The notes beneath the pieces are model-generated. The model had not been told where the DNA came from. It did no database searches and saw nothing but the letters and a program-made list of their open reading frames with translations. Position numbers and translations under genes: made by a program. A stretch of DNA of 64,000 bases from Paraburkholderia azotifigens (GTDB lineage Bacteria > Pseudomonadota > Gammaproteobacteria > Burkholderiales > Burkholderiaceae), in the NCBI RefSeq assembly GCF_007995085.1, contig NZ_VOQS01000003.1, forward strand, positions 744,001 through 808,000, given 5' to 3'. This document shows, piece after piece, positions 34,507 to 42,295 of the stretch (position 1 is its first letter; each line of letters begins with the position of its first letter).

Positions 34507-34651
34507 GCGTTCGGCGATCCTGCGCAACATAGCCGTCTTTACACAAAATTGACGGCCCGCATGATTCCTTTAGCACCTGCTTGAGACGCCGCCCGCTACA
34601 GTGGACGCGTCCCAACAGCCGCGCCGCCCGCTTCGCGGCGGCGCATCGACG

Positions 34652-34990
34652 ATGCATACCGTGATCGCTTCTTCGCGCACCGCTCCACGCCGCACCTCTT
34701 CCCTCGATATCGAAACGCAGCCTGCACTGTCGCTCGTCACCATCGACGTCACCGTGCCCGGCATTTCGTCTACTTCGGGCCGCCGCGCATTGCTCGCCGC
34801 GCTCGGCGAAGGCGTGCGGCTGTTCGTGATGGCCGTCGACAAACGCAACGACTGCATCACGTTTCGCATCGACGTGATGGCGAGGAGCGTCGGCGATGTG
34901 GTCGGCGTACTCGCAGGCGCATTGCGCCGCGCGACGATCGGCCGGGTGCGCGCGATCTGCCTCGCGCAGTCGATCGTTCAACATCACTGA
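34652..34990 (+). CDS. Small hypothetical protein
   Basis: 112-residue protein without recognised domain. After a basic N-terminal tail there is a beta-alpha-beta-like region (LSLVTIDVTVPGI, ALLAALGEGVRLFVMAVDKRNDCITFRIDV, VGDVVGVLAGAL), vaguely ACT-like. ATG 34652 follows GGAG-poor sequence; an in-frame ATG 34601 is an alternative. No signal peptide. Gene reality rests on composition only. Confidence 0.5.
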   Translation: MHTVIASSRTAPRRTSSLDIETQPALSLVTIDVTVPGISSTSGRRALLAALGEGVRLFVMAVDKRNDCITFRIDVMARSVGDVVGVLAGALRRATIGRVRAICLAQSIVQHH

Positions 34991-35157
34991 ACGAAGCTCG
35001 CCGCGCATTCACACATTTTTGCAGGTAGCGACGACCGCCCGCGTAGAGTCGGCGGTCCTCTCATTCGCGTGCCCTCGCGCCCAGCCGGCGCGCGCCGTCG
35101 AGCCCGACCGGCCGCGCGGCTGTCATCGGGGTCACGCACTTCTGCAAGGTGTGTGCG

Positions 35158-36225
35158 ATGTCTGTCCATTTCATCCGGCGCATGGCCGGCTTTGCGGGCG
35201 CGCTGATCGCGCTCGCGCTCACGGCCTGTTCGACGCCGATCACCACGCCCGTTCCGCCCGAGACGCAAGCAAGCCTCATCAACGAAGGCCGCGACGGCCT
35301 GCTCGTGCCACTGCGCGCAGAACGCAGCGACGTGCGCGGCCGCACGTCGATCGGCCTGCCCGTGCAGCTGGACGGCAAGGCCGTCTATCTGATGCTGGAC
35401 ACGGGCACGCGCGGCGCACGCGTGCTGTCGTCGGTGTTGCCGCGCTCGAATTATCCGGCGGCGGGCGCGCGCTCCACACTGGCCTTCGCCACCGATGCAC
35501 AGGTTTCCGGCGCGGCCGTCACCGTGCCGCTGAGCATCGGCGGCACGAAACCGATGAACATAGACGTGCAAGCCGTCGACCAGGTCAGCTGCCTGAAGAT
35601 CGACAAGCACTGCGTCGCGCAGGACGGCTACACGGGCGAGTTCGGCTGGGCCTTTTCGGGCATTCTCGGCGTCGGCGCCGACGGCGCGCACGACGACCCG
35701 GGTCATGCCTGCTGCACGCAGCCGCTGCGTGCGTTGCCCGCGAACATCGGCCAGCGCTATCTGGTGCGCGCGCGGCTCGACCGGCCGTTTCTCGTGCTGA
35801 GCCCTTCGAATACGCTGACGAAGGACTTCACGCTTGTCCCGCTCGCGATGGACAAGGACGGCTCCGCGCGATGGCCGACGGGCTGCGTGCAGGTGGGCAA
35901 CAAGATGCGTTTTTGCGCGCCCGTCGTGTTCTCCACGGGCGGCACCGACATGATCCGCATCGAAACCGACAAGGCGCCCGACTGGACCGGCGATGTCGAC
36001 GAGCGCATGAAGCTTGCGCAAGGCAACTACGACGTCGTGCTAGGCGTCGGCGACTGGGCACACCGCTTCAACGACGCGCAAACGACCATCGTGAAGGCCG
36101 CACCCGGCGCGAACCGCATCGTGGTCGGGCTGATGTCGCTGCAGAACATCGATTTGCTGTTCGACTTCGCGCAGGGTCAGTTGGGCCTGCGCGCGTCGCG
36201 CGATATCGAGCGGATGGGCGGCTAA
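35158..36225 (+). CDS. Retropepsin-like aspartyl protease domain lipoprotein
   Basis: 355-residue predicted outer-membrane or periplasmic lipoprotein: lipobox LTAC with C24 after a hydrophobic signal (FAGALIALALTAC). A single D-T-G motif at D81-T82-G83 (YLMLDTGTRGARV) within an IGLPVQLDGKAVYLMLDTG strand pattern, and a later GILGVGADG, resemble retropepsin-like aspartyl proteases. Cysteine pairs at DQVSCLKIDKHC and GHACC suggest disulphides. ATG 35158 has AAGGTG 6 bases upstream; GTG 35149 is in frame. Catalytic function is not demonstrated. Ends before a strong terminator. Confidence 0.65.
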   Translation: MSVHFIRRMAGFAGALIALALTACSTPITTPVPPETQASLINEGRDGLLVPLRAERSDVRGRTSIGLPVQLDGKAVYLMLDTGTRGARVLSSVLPRSNYPAAGARSTLAFATDAQVSGAAVTVPLSIGGTKPMNIDVQAVDQVSCLKIDKHCVAQDGYTGEFGWAFSGILGVGADGAHDDPGHACCTQPLRALPANIGQRYLVRARLDRPFLVLSPSNTLTKDFTLVPLAMDKDGSARWPTGCVQVGNKMRFCAPVVFSTGGTDMIRIETDKAPDWTGDVDERMKLAQGNYDVVLGVGDWAHRFNDAQTTIVKAAPGANRIVVGLMSLQNIDLLFDFAQGQLGLRASRDIERMGG

Positions 36226-36253
36226 GCCACATCCGGCACCGCAATCCAGACAG

Positions 36254-36295
36254 AAAGCCGCCGCGCGATGCAACGCATCGCGCGGCGGCTTTTTT
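36254..36295 (+). terminator. Strong intrinsic terminator
   Basis: 17-bp perfect stem (36254-36270 and 36276-36292) with a 5-nt CAACG loop and a run of T residues, between the lipoprotein gene and the convergent glgP gene. Confidence 0.95.
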
Positions 36296-36319
36296 CCAGC
36301 AAGTCTCAGTACATGGGCC

Positions 36320-38773
36320 TCACTCGAGTTCGAGCGGCTTCACATTCCAGATCTCACGCGCGTACTCCGCGATCGTGCGGTCCGACGAAAACTGCCCCAT
36401 ACCCGCGACGTTTTCGATTGCACTGCGCGTCCAGCCCTGGCGGTCGACATAACGCTTGTCCACTTCGTCCTGCGACTTCGCGAAGTCCGCGAAGTCGGCG
36501 AGCACCATGTAGTGATCGCCCCAATCGACGAGCGTATGGAAGATGTCCGAGAAGCGCAGCGGATTGTCGGGCGAGAAGTAGCCGGTGCGAATCTGGTCGA
36601 GCGCCATCTTCAGCTCGGCGTTGTGCTCGTAGATTTCGCGCGGCCGATACCCCGTCGCGCGCAATTCGTCGACCTGATCCGCCGTGTGCCCGAAGATGAA
36701 AATATTCTCGCGCCCGACGGCATCGCAGATCTCGATGTTCGCGCCGTCCATCGTGCCGATCGTCAGCGCGCCGTTCAACGCGAGCTTCATGTTGCCCGTG
36801 CCCGACGCTTCCGTGCCCGCCATCGAAATCTGTTCGGACAGATCCGCAGCCGGAATGATCAGCTCGGCCACGCTGACGCCATAGTTCGGCACGAACACCA
36901 CCTTCAGCCGGTCGCCGATCACGGGATCGCTGTTCACGGTCTTGCCGATATCGCCGATCAGCTTGATGATCGTCTTCGCCATCCGGTACGCGGACGCCGC
37001 CTTGCCCGCGAACATCACGACGCGCGGCACCCAGTCGCGCTCGGGATGCGCGCGAATGCGGTTGTAGCGGACGATCACATGCAGCGCATTGAGCAACTGC
37101 CGCTTGTACTCGTGAATGCGCTTGACCTGCAAATCGAACATCGCGTCCGGGTCGAACGTCATCTTCGTATGATGCTGAAGGCGCTGGATCAGACGCAGCT
37201 TGTTCTGCCGCTTCGCTTCATGGAACGCGTGAACGAAAGACGGGTCTTCGCGCAGATCGCGCAGCTTGCCGAGTTCGAACAGATCGCGCCGCCAGTGCGT
37301 GCCGATCTGTTCGTCGATCAGCTTCGACATCGACGGACTCGACTGTGCTAGCCAGCGGCGCGGCGTCACGCCGTTCGTGACGTTCGTGAAGCGCTCGGGC
37401 CAGATCTTCGCGAAGTCCGCGAAGATGTCGCGCGTCATCAGTTGCGAATGCAGTTTCGACACGCCGTTCACCTTCTGGCTCGCGACGATGGCCAGATGCG
37501 CCATGCGCACGCGCCGCTGTCCATACTCATCGACGAGCGAAATGCGCCGGATCATGTCGACGTCGTGCCCCGAATGCTCGCTGACGTGCTTCAGAAACTC
37601 GGCGTTGATCTCGAAGATGATTTCGAGGTGGCGCGGCAGCAGGCGAGCAAGCGTTTCCACGTCCCACGTTTCGAGCGCTTCGGGCATCAGCGTGTGATTC
37701 GTATACGAGAACATCTGCTGCACGTCTTTCCATGCCTTTGCCCACGGCAAGTGATGCACGTCGACGAGCAGACGCATCAGTTCGGGGATCGCGAGCACCG
37801 GGTGCGTGTCGTTCAGATGCACGGCGACCTTTTCGGCGAACCGGCCGAACGTGCTGTGCGTTCGCTGGTAGCGGCGGATCAGATCCTGCATCGTCGCCGA
37901 CACGAAGAAGTATTCCTGACGCAGACGCAATTCGCGGCCCGCCGGCGTCGAGTCGTCGGGATACAGCAGGCGCGACACGTTCTCCGACATGTTCTTCGCA
38001 TCGACGGCACGGCGATAGTCGCCCTGGTTGAAAGCGGACAGATCGAGTTCTTCCGTTGCGCGCGCGGACCACAGACGCAGCGTGTTCGTCGCGCTCGTCG
38101 CGAAGCCGGGAATCACGGTGTCGTACGCCATCGCGTTGACGTGCTGCGTTTCGATCCATTCGACATGACCGTCGCGCTGCACCGTGCGTCCGCCGAAATG
38201 GACGATGTACTGCACCTCGGGACGCGGAAATTCCCACGGATTACCCGCGCGCAGCCAGTAATCGGGCGTTTCGATCTGTTCGCCGTCGACGATCTGCTGC
38301 CTGAACATCCCGTATTCGTAGCGGATACCGTAGCCGAAGCCCGGAATGCCGAGCGTCGCCATCGAATCCAGAAAGCAGGCGGCGAGGCGCCCAAGGCCGC
38401 CGTTGCCGAGCGCGGCATCGGGTTCGAGATCGGTCAGCGCTTCCATGTCGACGCCAAGACCCGCAAGCGCTTCCTTCATCTGATCGTAGATGCCGAGCGC
38501 GAGCAGCGCGTTCGTGAACGTGCGGCCGATCAGGAATTCCATCGACAGGTAATACACGCGCTTCACGTCCTGCTCGTATTGCAGGCGCGTGGTCTTCATC
38601 CAGCGCGCGACGAGCCGGTCTCGCACGGCGAGCGCCGCGGCGTGCAGCCAGTCTTGCGGGCGCGCGGTCACGGCGTCCTTGCCGACGCCGTACATCATGC
38701 GGTTGGAAATCGAGCGCCGCAGCGCGTCGACGGTACTGTTGAGCTGGTCGAATTCCAGATCCACCGCTGTCAT
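36320..38773 (-). CDS. glgP: Glycogen phosphorylase
   Basis: PLP enzyme of 817 residues, full length for the GT35 family, releasing glucose 1-phosphate from glycogen or maltodextrin. Conserved parts include VYYLSMEFLIGRTFTNALL (about 72-90), GNGGLGRLAACFLDSMATL, HLNDTHPVLAIPELMR, NVTNGVTPRRWL, and the cofactor segment EASGTGNMKLALNGALTIGTMDGAN with the PLP lysine in NMK. ATG 38773 has GGAG 6 bases upstream; the open frame upstream to 39172 is not coding. It stands alone: no glgA, glgB, glgC or glgX is nearby. Confidence 0.96.
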   Translation of the reverse strand: MTAVDLEFDQLNSTVDALRRSISNRMMYGVGKDAVTARPQDWLHAAALAVRDRLVARWMKTTRLQYEQDVKRVYYLSMEFLIGRTFTNALLALGIYDQMKEALAGLGVDMEALTDLEPDAALGNGGLGRLAACFLDSMATLGIPGFGYGIRYEYGMFRQQIVDGEQIETPDYWLRAGNPWEFPRPEVQYIVHFGGRTVQRDGHVEWIETQHVNAMAYDTVIPGFATSATNTLRLWSARATEELDLSAFNQGDYRRAVDAKNMSENVSRLLYPDDSTPAGRELRLRQEYFFVSATMQDLIRRYQRTHSTFGRFAEKVAVHLNDTHPVLAIPELMRLLVDVHHLPWAKAWKDVQQMFSYTNHTLMPEALETWDVETLARLLPRHLEIIFEINAEFLKHVSEHSGHDVDMIRRISLVDEYGQRRVRMAHLAIVASQKVNGVSKLHSQLMTRDIFADFAKIWPERFTNVTNGVTPRRWLAQSSPSMSKLIDEQIGTHWRRDLFELGKLRDLREDPSFVHAFHEAKRQNKLRLIQRLQHHTKMTFDPDAMFDLQVKRIHEYKRQLLNALHVIVRYNRIRAHPERDWVPRVVMFAGKAASAYRMAKTIIKLIGDIGKTVNSDPVIGDRLKVVFVPNYGVSVAELIIPAADLSEQISMAGTEASGTGNMKLALNGALTIGTMDGANIEICDAVGRENIFIFGHTADQVDELRATGYRPREIYEHNAELKMALDQIRTGYFSPDNPLRFSDIFHTLVDWGDHYMVLADFADFAKSQDEVDKRYVDRQGWTRSAIENVAGMGQFSSDRTIAEYAREIWNVKPLELE

Positions 38774-39162
38774 CGAAGCCTCCGGTAAAACGACGCGGCG
38801 CGCGCCGAAAGTCTTGCCTGTCAGGTGCGGGCGGGGTGCGGGCGGCGCGGCCGGTCTGGTGGACAAATAAGCAGAGTAGGACATTTTGCGTCGTCCCGCG
38901 TCTGCGTCCGTTACGTTGTCGAAAAGCCCGTCAAACCATGCAGACACGGCGCGCGGCCGTGCAGTTCCGCGATCGACGGGCGAGATTCTGCCTGCGTTCC
39001 TCCGATGTCCTTGCGACGGGCACGATGCCGGTGCAGATGGCCCGCTTCCTTGCACTAGTATGGATGAGTAAAAAGGCGGTCCTGAGACAGCAGCGCCGTG
39101 CTGCGTGCCTGCCAGGGCCACTGAAGTGCCGCTGGCTCCGGCGTGCTCCGATGGAGGTCGAC
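38774..39162. other. Intergenic region between glgP and a small divergent gene
   Basis: 389 bp. I see no gene in either strand that beats background; the open frames are extensions of neighbours. It must hold the divergent promoters of glgP and of the 39163 gene. No palindrome stands out. Confidence 0.4.
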
Positions 39163-39390
39163 ATGAACGCACAATCCGTGCTCGGTATCATCCATGCGCA
39201 GGAATTGCTGATCGTCTCGCTCGTCCGCGCGCTGCCGCCAGGCGAGCGGCGCAAGGTATCCGACGAGTTTCAAGGTCAGGTCGAACTGGCCGAAGCGCCT
39301 CATCTGAGCGACGGCCACGACCGCGAGATGGTGGATGCATTCAGGGCGCATATCCGCAAGCTGTCGATTCTGCTCGCTTCGTGTAGCTGA
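39163..39390 (+). CDS. Small hypothetical protein
   Basis: 75-residue, largely helical, charged protein (SVLGIIHAQELLIVSLVRALPPGERRKVSDEFQGQ, DGHDREMVDAFRAHIRKLSILL). GGAGGT lies about 5 bases before ATG 39163, a strong site. No recognised domain. Divergent from glgP; any link to glycogen metabolism is speculative. Confidence 0.65.
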   Translation: MNAQSVLGIIHAQELLIVSLVRALPPGERRKVSDEFQGQVELAEAPHLSDGHDREMVDAFRAHIRKLSILLASCS

Positions 39391-39616
39391 ACGCTTCGCT
39401 TGCGTCGTCGCTTGCGTCTTTCCCGCGCTCGCCGTGCGCGATTTGTCCTTGCGGCGCGGTGCTGACAGTTAGTTGCAACCAACGCGCGTCGGCGGACAAC
39501 GCTTGCAACGAGCTTTCATGCCGGCCGTTTTTGCGCGGCGCCCGGCACGATCTACGCCACTCTGTAACAATCGCTTCATTCGCATTGGATGCACGGGTCG
39601 CGCTGCGATCCAGCCC

Positions 39617-41077
39617 ATGCCGATGCATGCCCGCCCGTTCCTAGCAGAGCCACCCTTGTCCGAGAACACAACCAATCCGGCTCGCGTCGCCGACGCGCCC
39701 ATGTCCGCCGGTCACCGTTTTGCGATGGCGGCGATCATGCTCTCCGTCGCGCTCGCCTCGCTCGATACCGCCATCGCCAACACGGCGCTGCCCGCCATGG
39801 CCGCGGACCTGCACGCGAAGCCGGCGGCATCGGTATGGATCATCAACGCGTATCAGCTGGCGATGGTCGCGACGCTGCTCCCGCTCGCGGCGCTCGGCGA
39901 TATCGTCGGGCATCGGCGCATCTATATCGGCGGGATCGGCGTGTTCACGGTGGCTTCGCTCGCCTGCGCGCTGTCGCCCACGCTGCCCCTGCTGGCGGGC
40001 GCGCGGGTCGTGCAGGGACTCGGTGCGGCGGCCATCATGAGCGTCAACACGGCGCTCATCAGGCATCTGTATCCGCCACATCAACTCGGACGCGGCGTCG
40101 GCCTGAACGCGCTGGTGGTGGGCGTGTCGTTTGCGGTGGGGCCGACGGTGGCGTCGCTGATTCTGTCCGTGGCCGACTGGCCGTGGCTGTTCGCCGTCAA
40201 CGTGCCGCTCGGCGTGCTGGCGCTGTCGTTCGCGTTGCCGGGGCTGCCGCGCACGCCGCGCGGCACGCATCACTTCGACCGCGTCGCCGCGCTGTTGAAC
40301 GTGATCACGTTCGCCGCGCTGATTTTCGCGCTGGGCGAAGCCGCGCAGCGCGCACCGTCGGCCATCGTGCTCGGCGCCGCGGCCATCGCGATCGTGTTCG
40401 GCGCGCTGCTGATGCGTCGCGAAGCCGGCCACCCTGCGCCGATGCTGCCCGTCGATCTGTTCAAGCTGCCCGTGTTCGCGCTGTCGGCAGTGACGGCCGT
40501 GTGCTCGTTCGCCGCGCAAGGGCTTGCGTTCGTCTCGCTGCCCTTCTATTTCGAAGACGTCCTGCATCGCAGCCAGGTGGAAACCGGTTTCCTGATGACG
40601 CCTTGGCCCGTGGTCGTCGCGCTGGCCGCGCCGTTCGCAGGCCGGCTGTCGGACCGCTATCCGCCGGGACTGCTCGGCGCGATCGGCCTGGCAATCTTGT
40701 GCGGCGGAATGGCTTCGCTCGCGATGCTGCCCGCGCACCCGCCCGTGATCGACATCACGATCCGCATGGCGATCTGCGGCGCGGGCTTCGGCTTCTTCCA
40801 GTCGCCGAATCTGAAAGCGCTGATGGCGAGCGCGCCGCCGAATCGCAGCGGCGGCGCAAGCGGCATCATCGCGACTTCGCGGCTGATCGGACAGACGACG
40901 GGCGCGGCGCTCGTCGCGCTGAGTTTCAGCGTTGCCGGACGTCACGGTCCGACGCTTTCGCTCGCGGCAGGCGCGTTGTTCGCAGGCGCCGCGAGCATTG
41001 CCAGCGGCTTGCGCCTCTTTGCACCGTCGCATCGGGCGCAAACGGTAGTGACGGCGGTCAGGGCAAAAGAACAATAG
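39617..41077 (+). CDS. MFS drug:H+ antiporter of the DHA2 (EmrB/QacA) family
   Basis: About 486 residues with 13-14 hydrophobic segments. The first helix has the DHA2 signature LASLDTAIANTALPAMAADL; motif A follows as LGDIVGHRRIYIGG. The position of a further pair of helices in the middle fits the 14-helix branch. Likely a multidrug or metabolite exporter. The start is uncertain: ATG 39617, ATG 39623, TTG 39656 (AGAG 7 bases upstream) and ATG 39701 are all in frame. No regulator or membrane-fusion partner is adjacent. Confidence 0.82.
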   Translation: MPMHARPFLAEPPLSENTTNPARVADAPMSAGHRFAMAAIMLSVALASLDTAIANTALPAMAADLHAKPAASVWIINAYQLAMVATLLPLAALGDIVGHRRIYIGGIGVFTVASLACALSPTLPLLAGARVVQGLGAAAIMSVNTALIRHLYPPHQLGRGVGLNALVVGVSFAVGPTVASLILSVADWPWLFAVNVPLGVLALSFALPGLPRTPRGTHHFDRVAALLNVITFAALIFALGEAAQRAPSAIVLGAAAIAIVFGALLMRREAGHPAPMLPVDLFKLPVFALSAVTAVCSFAAQGLAFVSLPFYFEDVLHRSQVETGFLMTPWPVVVALAAPFAGRLSDRYPPGLLGAIGLAILCGGMASLAMLPAHPPVIDITIRMAICGAGFGFFQSPNLKALMASAPPNRSGGASGIIATSRLIGQTTGAALVALSFSVAGRHGPTLSLAAGALFAGAASIASGLRLFAPSHRAQTVVTAVRAKEQ

Positions 41078-41136
41078 ACGGCGACGGCGAGCGTCGAGCC
41101 CGCCGCAGCACGCACATCAGCGCGCATCAGCGCACA

Positions 41137-42141
41137 TCAGCGCGCGAAATACTCCTTCACGGCCGTCACGAACGTATCGATATCCGCGCGCGACACGTCC
41201 ATATGCGTGACGAAACGCGACGCGTACAGCATCTGCGTGAGGATGCCGCGTTCCTTGAGCCACGCTTCGAGCGGCGCGCAGTCCTTTTGCGGGAACTGCG
41301 CGAACACCATGTTGGTGGCCTGCGACTGCACTTTCACCTGATCGATCTGTGCGAGTCCCGCTGCGAGATGCGCGGCGTTGTCGTGATCTTCTGCGAGACG
41401 CTCGACGTTGTTATCGAGCGCATACAGACATGCCGCCGCCAGCACGCCTGCCTGGCGCATGCCGCCGCCCAGCACCTTGCGCCAGCGATGCGCGACGTCG
41501 ATCAGCGCCTTGCTGCCGACCAGCACCGACCCCACTGGCGCGCCCAGACCCTTCGAAAAGCAGATGGAAATGCTATCGAACGGCGCGCACAGCGCCTCGA
41601 CCGGCTGCTTCGACGCGACGGCTGCATTGCAGACGCGCGCGCCGTCGAGGTGCGTCGCGAGCCCGCGATCGCGCGCGAGCTGCGTCGCCTCCGCGACATA
41701 GCCCGCCAGCAGCACCTTGCCGCCGATCGTGTTTTCCAGCGCGAGCAGACGCGTGCGCGCGAAGTGATTGTCGATGGGCTTGATCGCGGCCACGATCTTG
41801 TCGAGCGGCAGCGAACCGTCCAGCGCGTTGTCGAGCGGCTGCGGCTGGATGCTGCCCAGCACGGCCGCGCCGCCGCCTTCGTATTTGTACGTGTGCGCGG
41901 CCTGGCCGACGATGTATTCGTCGCCGCGCGCGCAATGCGCCATCAGCGCGGCGAGGTTGCTCTGCGTGCCGCTCGGGAAGAACAGCCCCGCCTCCTTGCC
42001 CGCGCGCTCGGCAACCGTGGCTTGCAGGCGCAAGACCGTCGGGTCGTCGCCCCAGACGTCGTCGCCCGTTTCGGCGGCTGTCATCGCGGCGAGCATGTTC
42101 TTGCCCGGACGGGTCACGGTATCGCTGCGCAGATCGATCAT
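41137..42141 (-). CDS. ltaE: Low-specificity L-threonine aldolase
   Basis: 334-residue fold-type I PLP enzyme cleaving L-threonine or L-allo-threonine to glycine and acetaldehyde. MIDLRSDTVTRPGKNM is the standard start; GDDVWGDDPTV, FFPSGTQSN, HLDGARVCNAA and PLP lysine K197 in CFSKGLGAPVGS match the family, K197 being the same number as in E. coli LtaE. ATG 42141 has GAGG about 8 bases upstream. Converges with the DHA2 gene (59-bp gap). Confidence 0.94.
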   Translation of the reverse strand: MIDLRSDTVTRPGKNMLAAMTAAETGDDVWGDDPTVLRLQATVAERAGKEAGLFFPSGTQSNLAALMAHCARGDEYIVGQAAHTYKYEGGGAAVLGSIQPQPLDNALDGSLPLDKIVAAIKPIDNHFARTRLLALENTIGGKVLLAGYVAEATQLARDRGLATHLDGARVCNAAVASKQPVEALCAPFDSISICFSKGLGAPVGSVLVGSKALIDVAHRWRKVLGGGMRQAGVLAAACLYALDNNVERLAEDHDNAAHLAAGLAQIDQVKVQSQATNMVFAQFPQKDCAPLEAWLKERGILTQMLYASRFVTHMDVSRADIDTFVTAVKEYFAR

Positions 42142-42295
42142 GTGCTTTTCCTCGAGGATGACGGGGCGCCCGGCGTACAACGGCACGACGCTTGAAGGGC
42201 GCGATTGAATCCGCAGAGTGTATCAACTCCGCCGGGGAAGAGCAGATCGGCCGAATGGCCAGGCGCTCAACGGGCAGCCGTGAACGCGGCTGCGC

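Noticed and set aside
38774..39172. 133-codon N-terminal extension of glgP
   Set aside because: The family starts at MTAVDLEF with GGAG before ATG 38773; the upstream part has no similarity to phosphorylases and is not protein-like.
39589..42195. 868-codon plus-strand open frame across the DHA2 transporter and ltaE
   Set aside because: It runs through two recognised genes in a wrong frame or strand and has no domain of its own.
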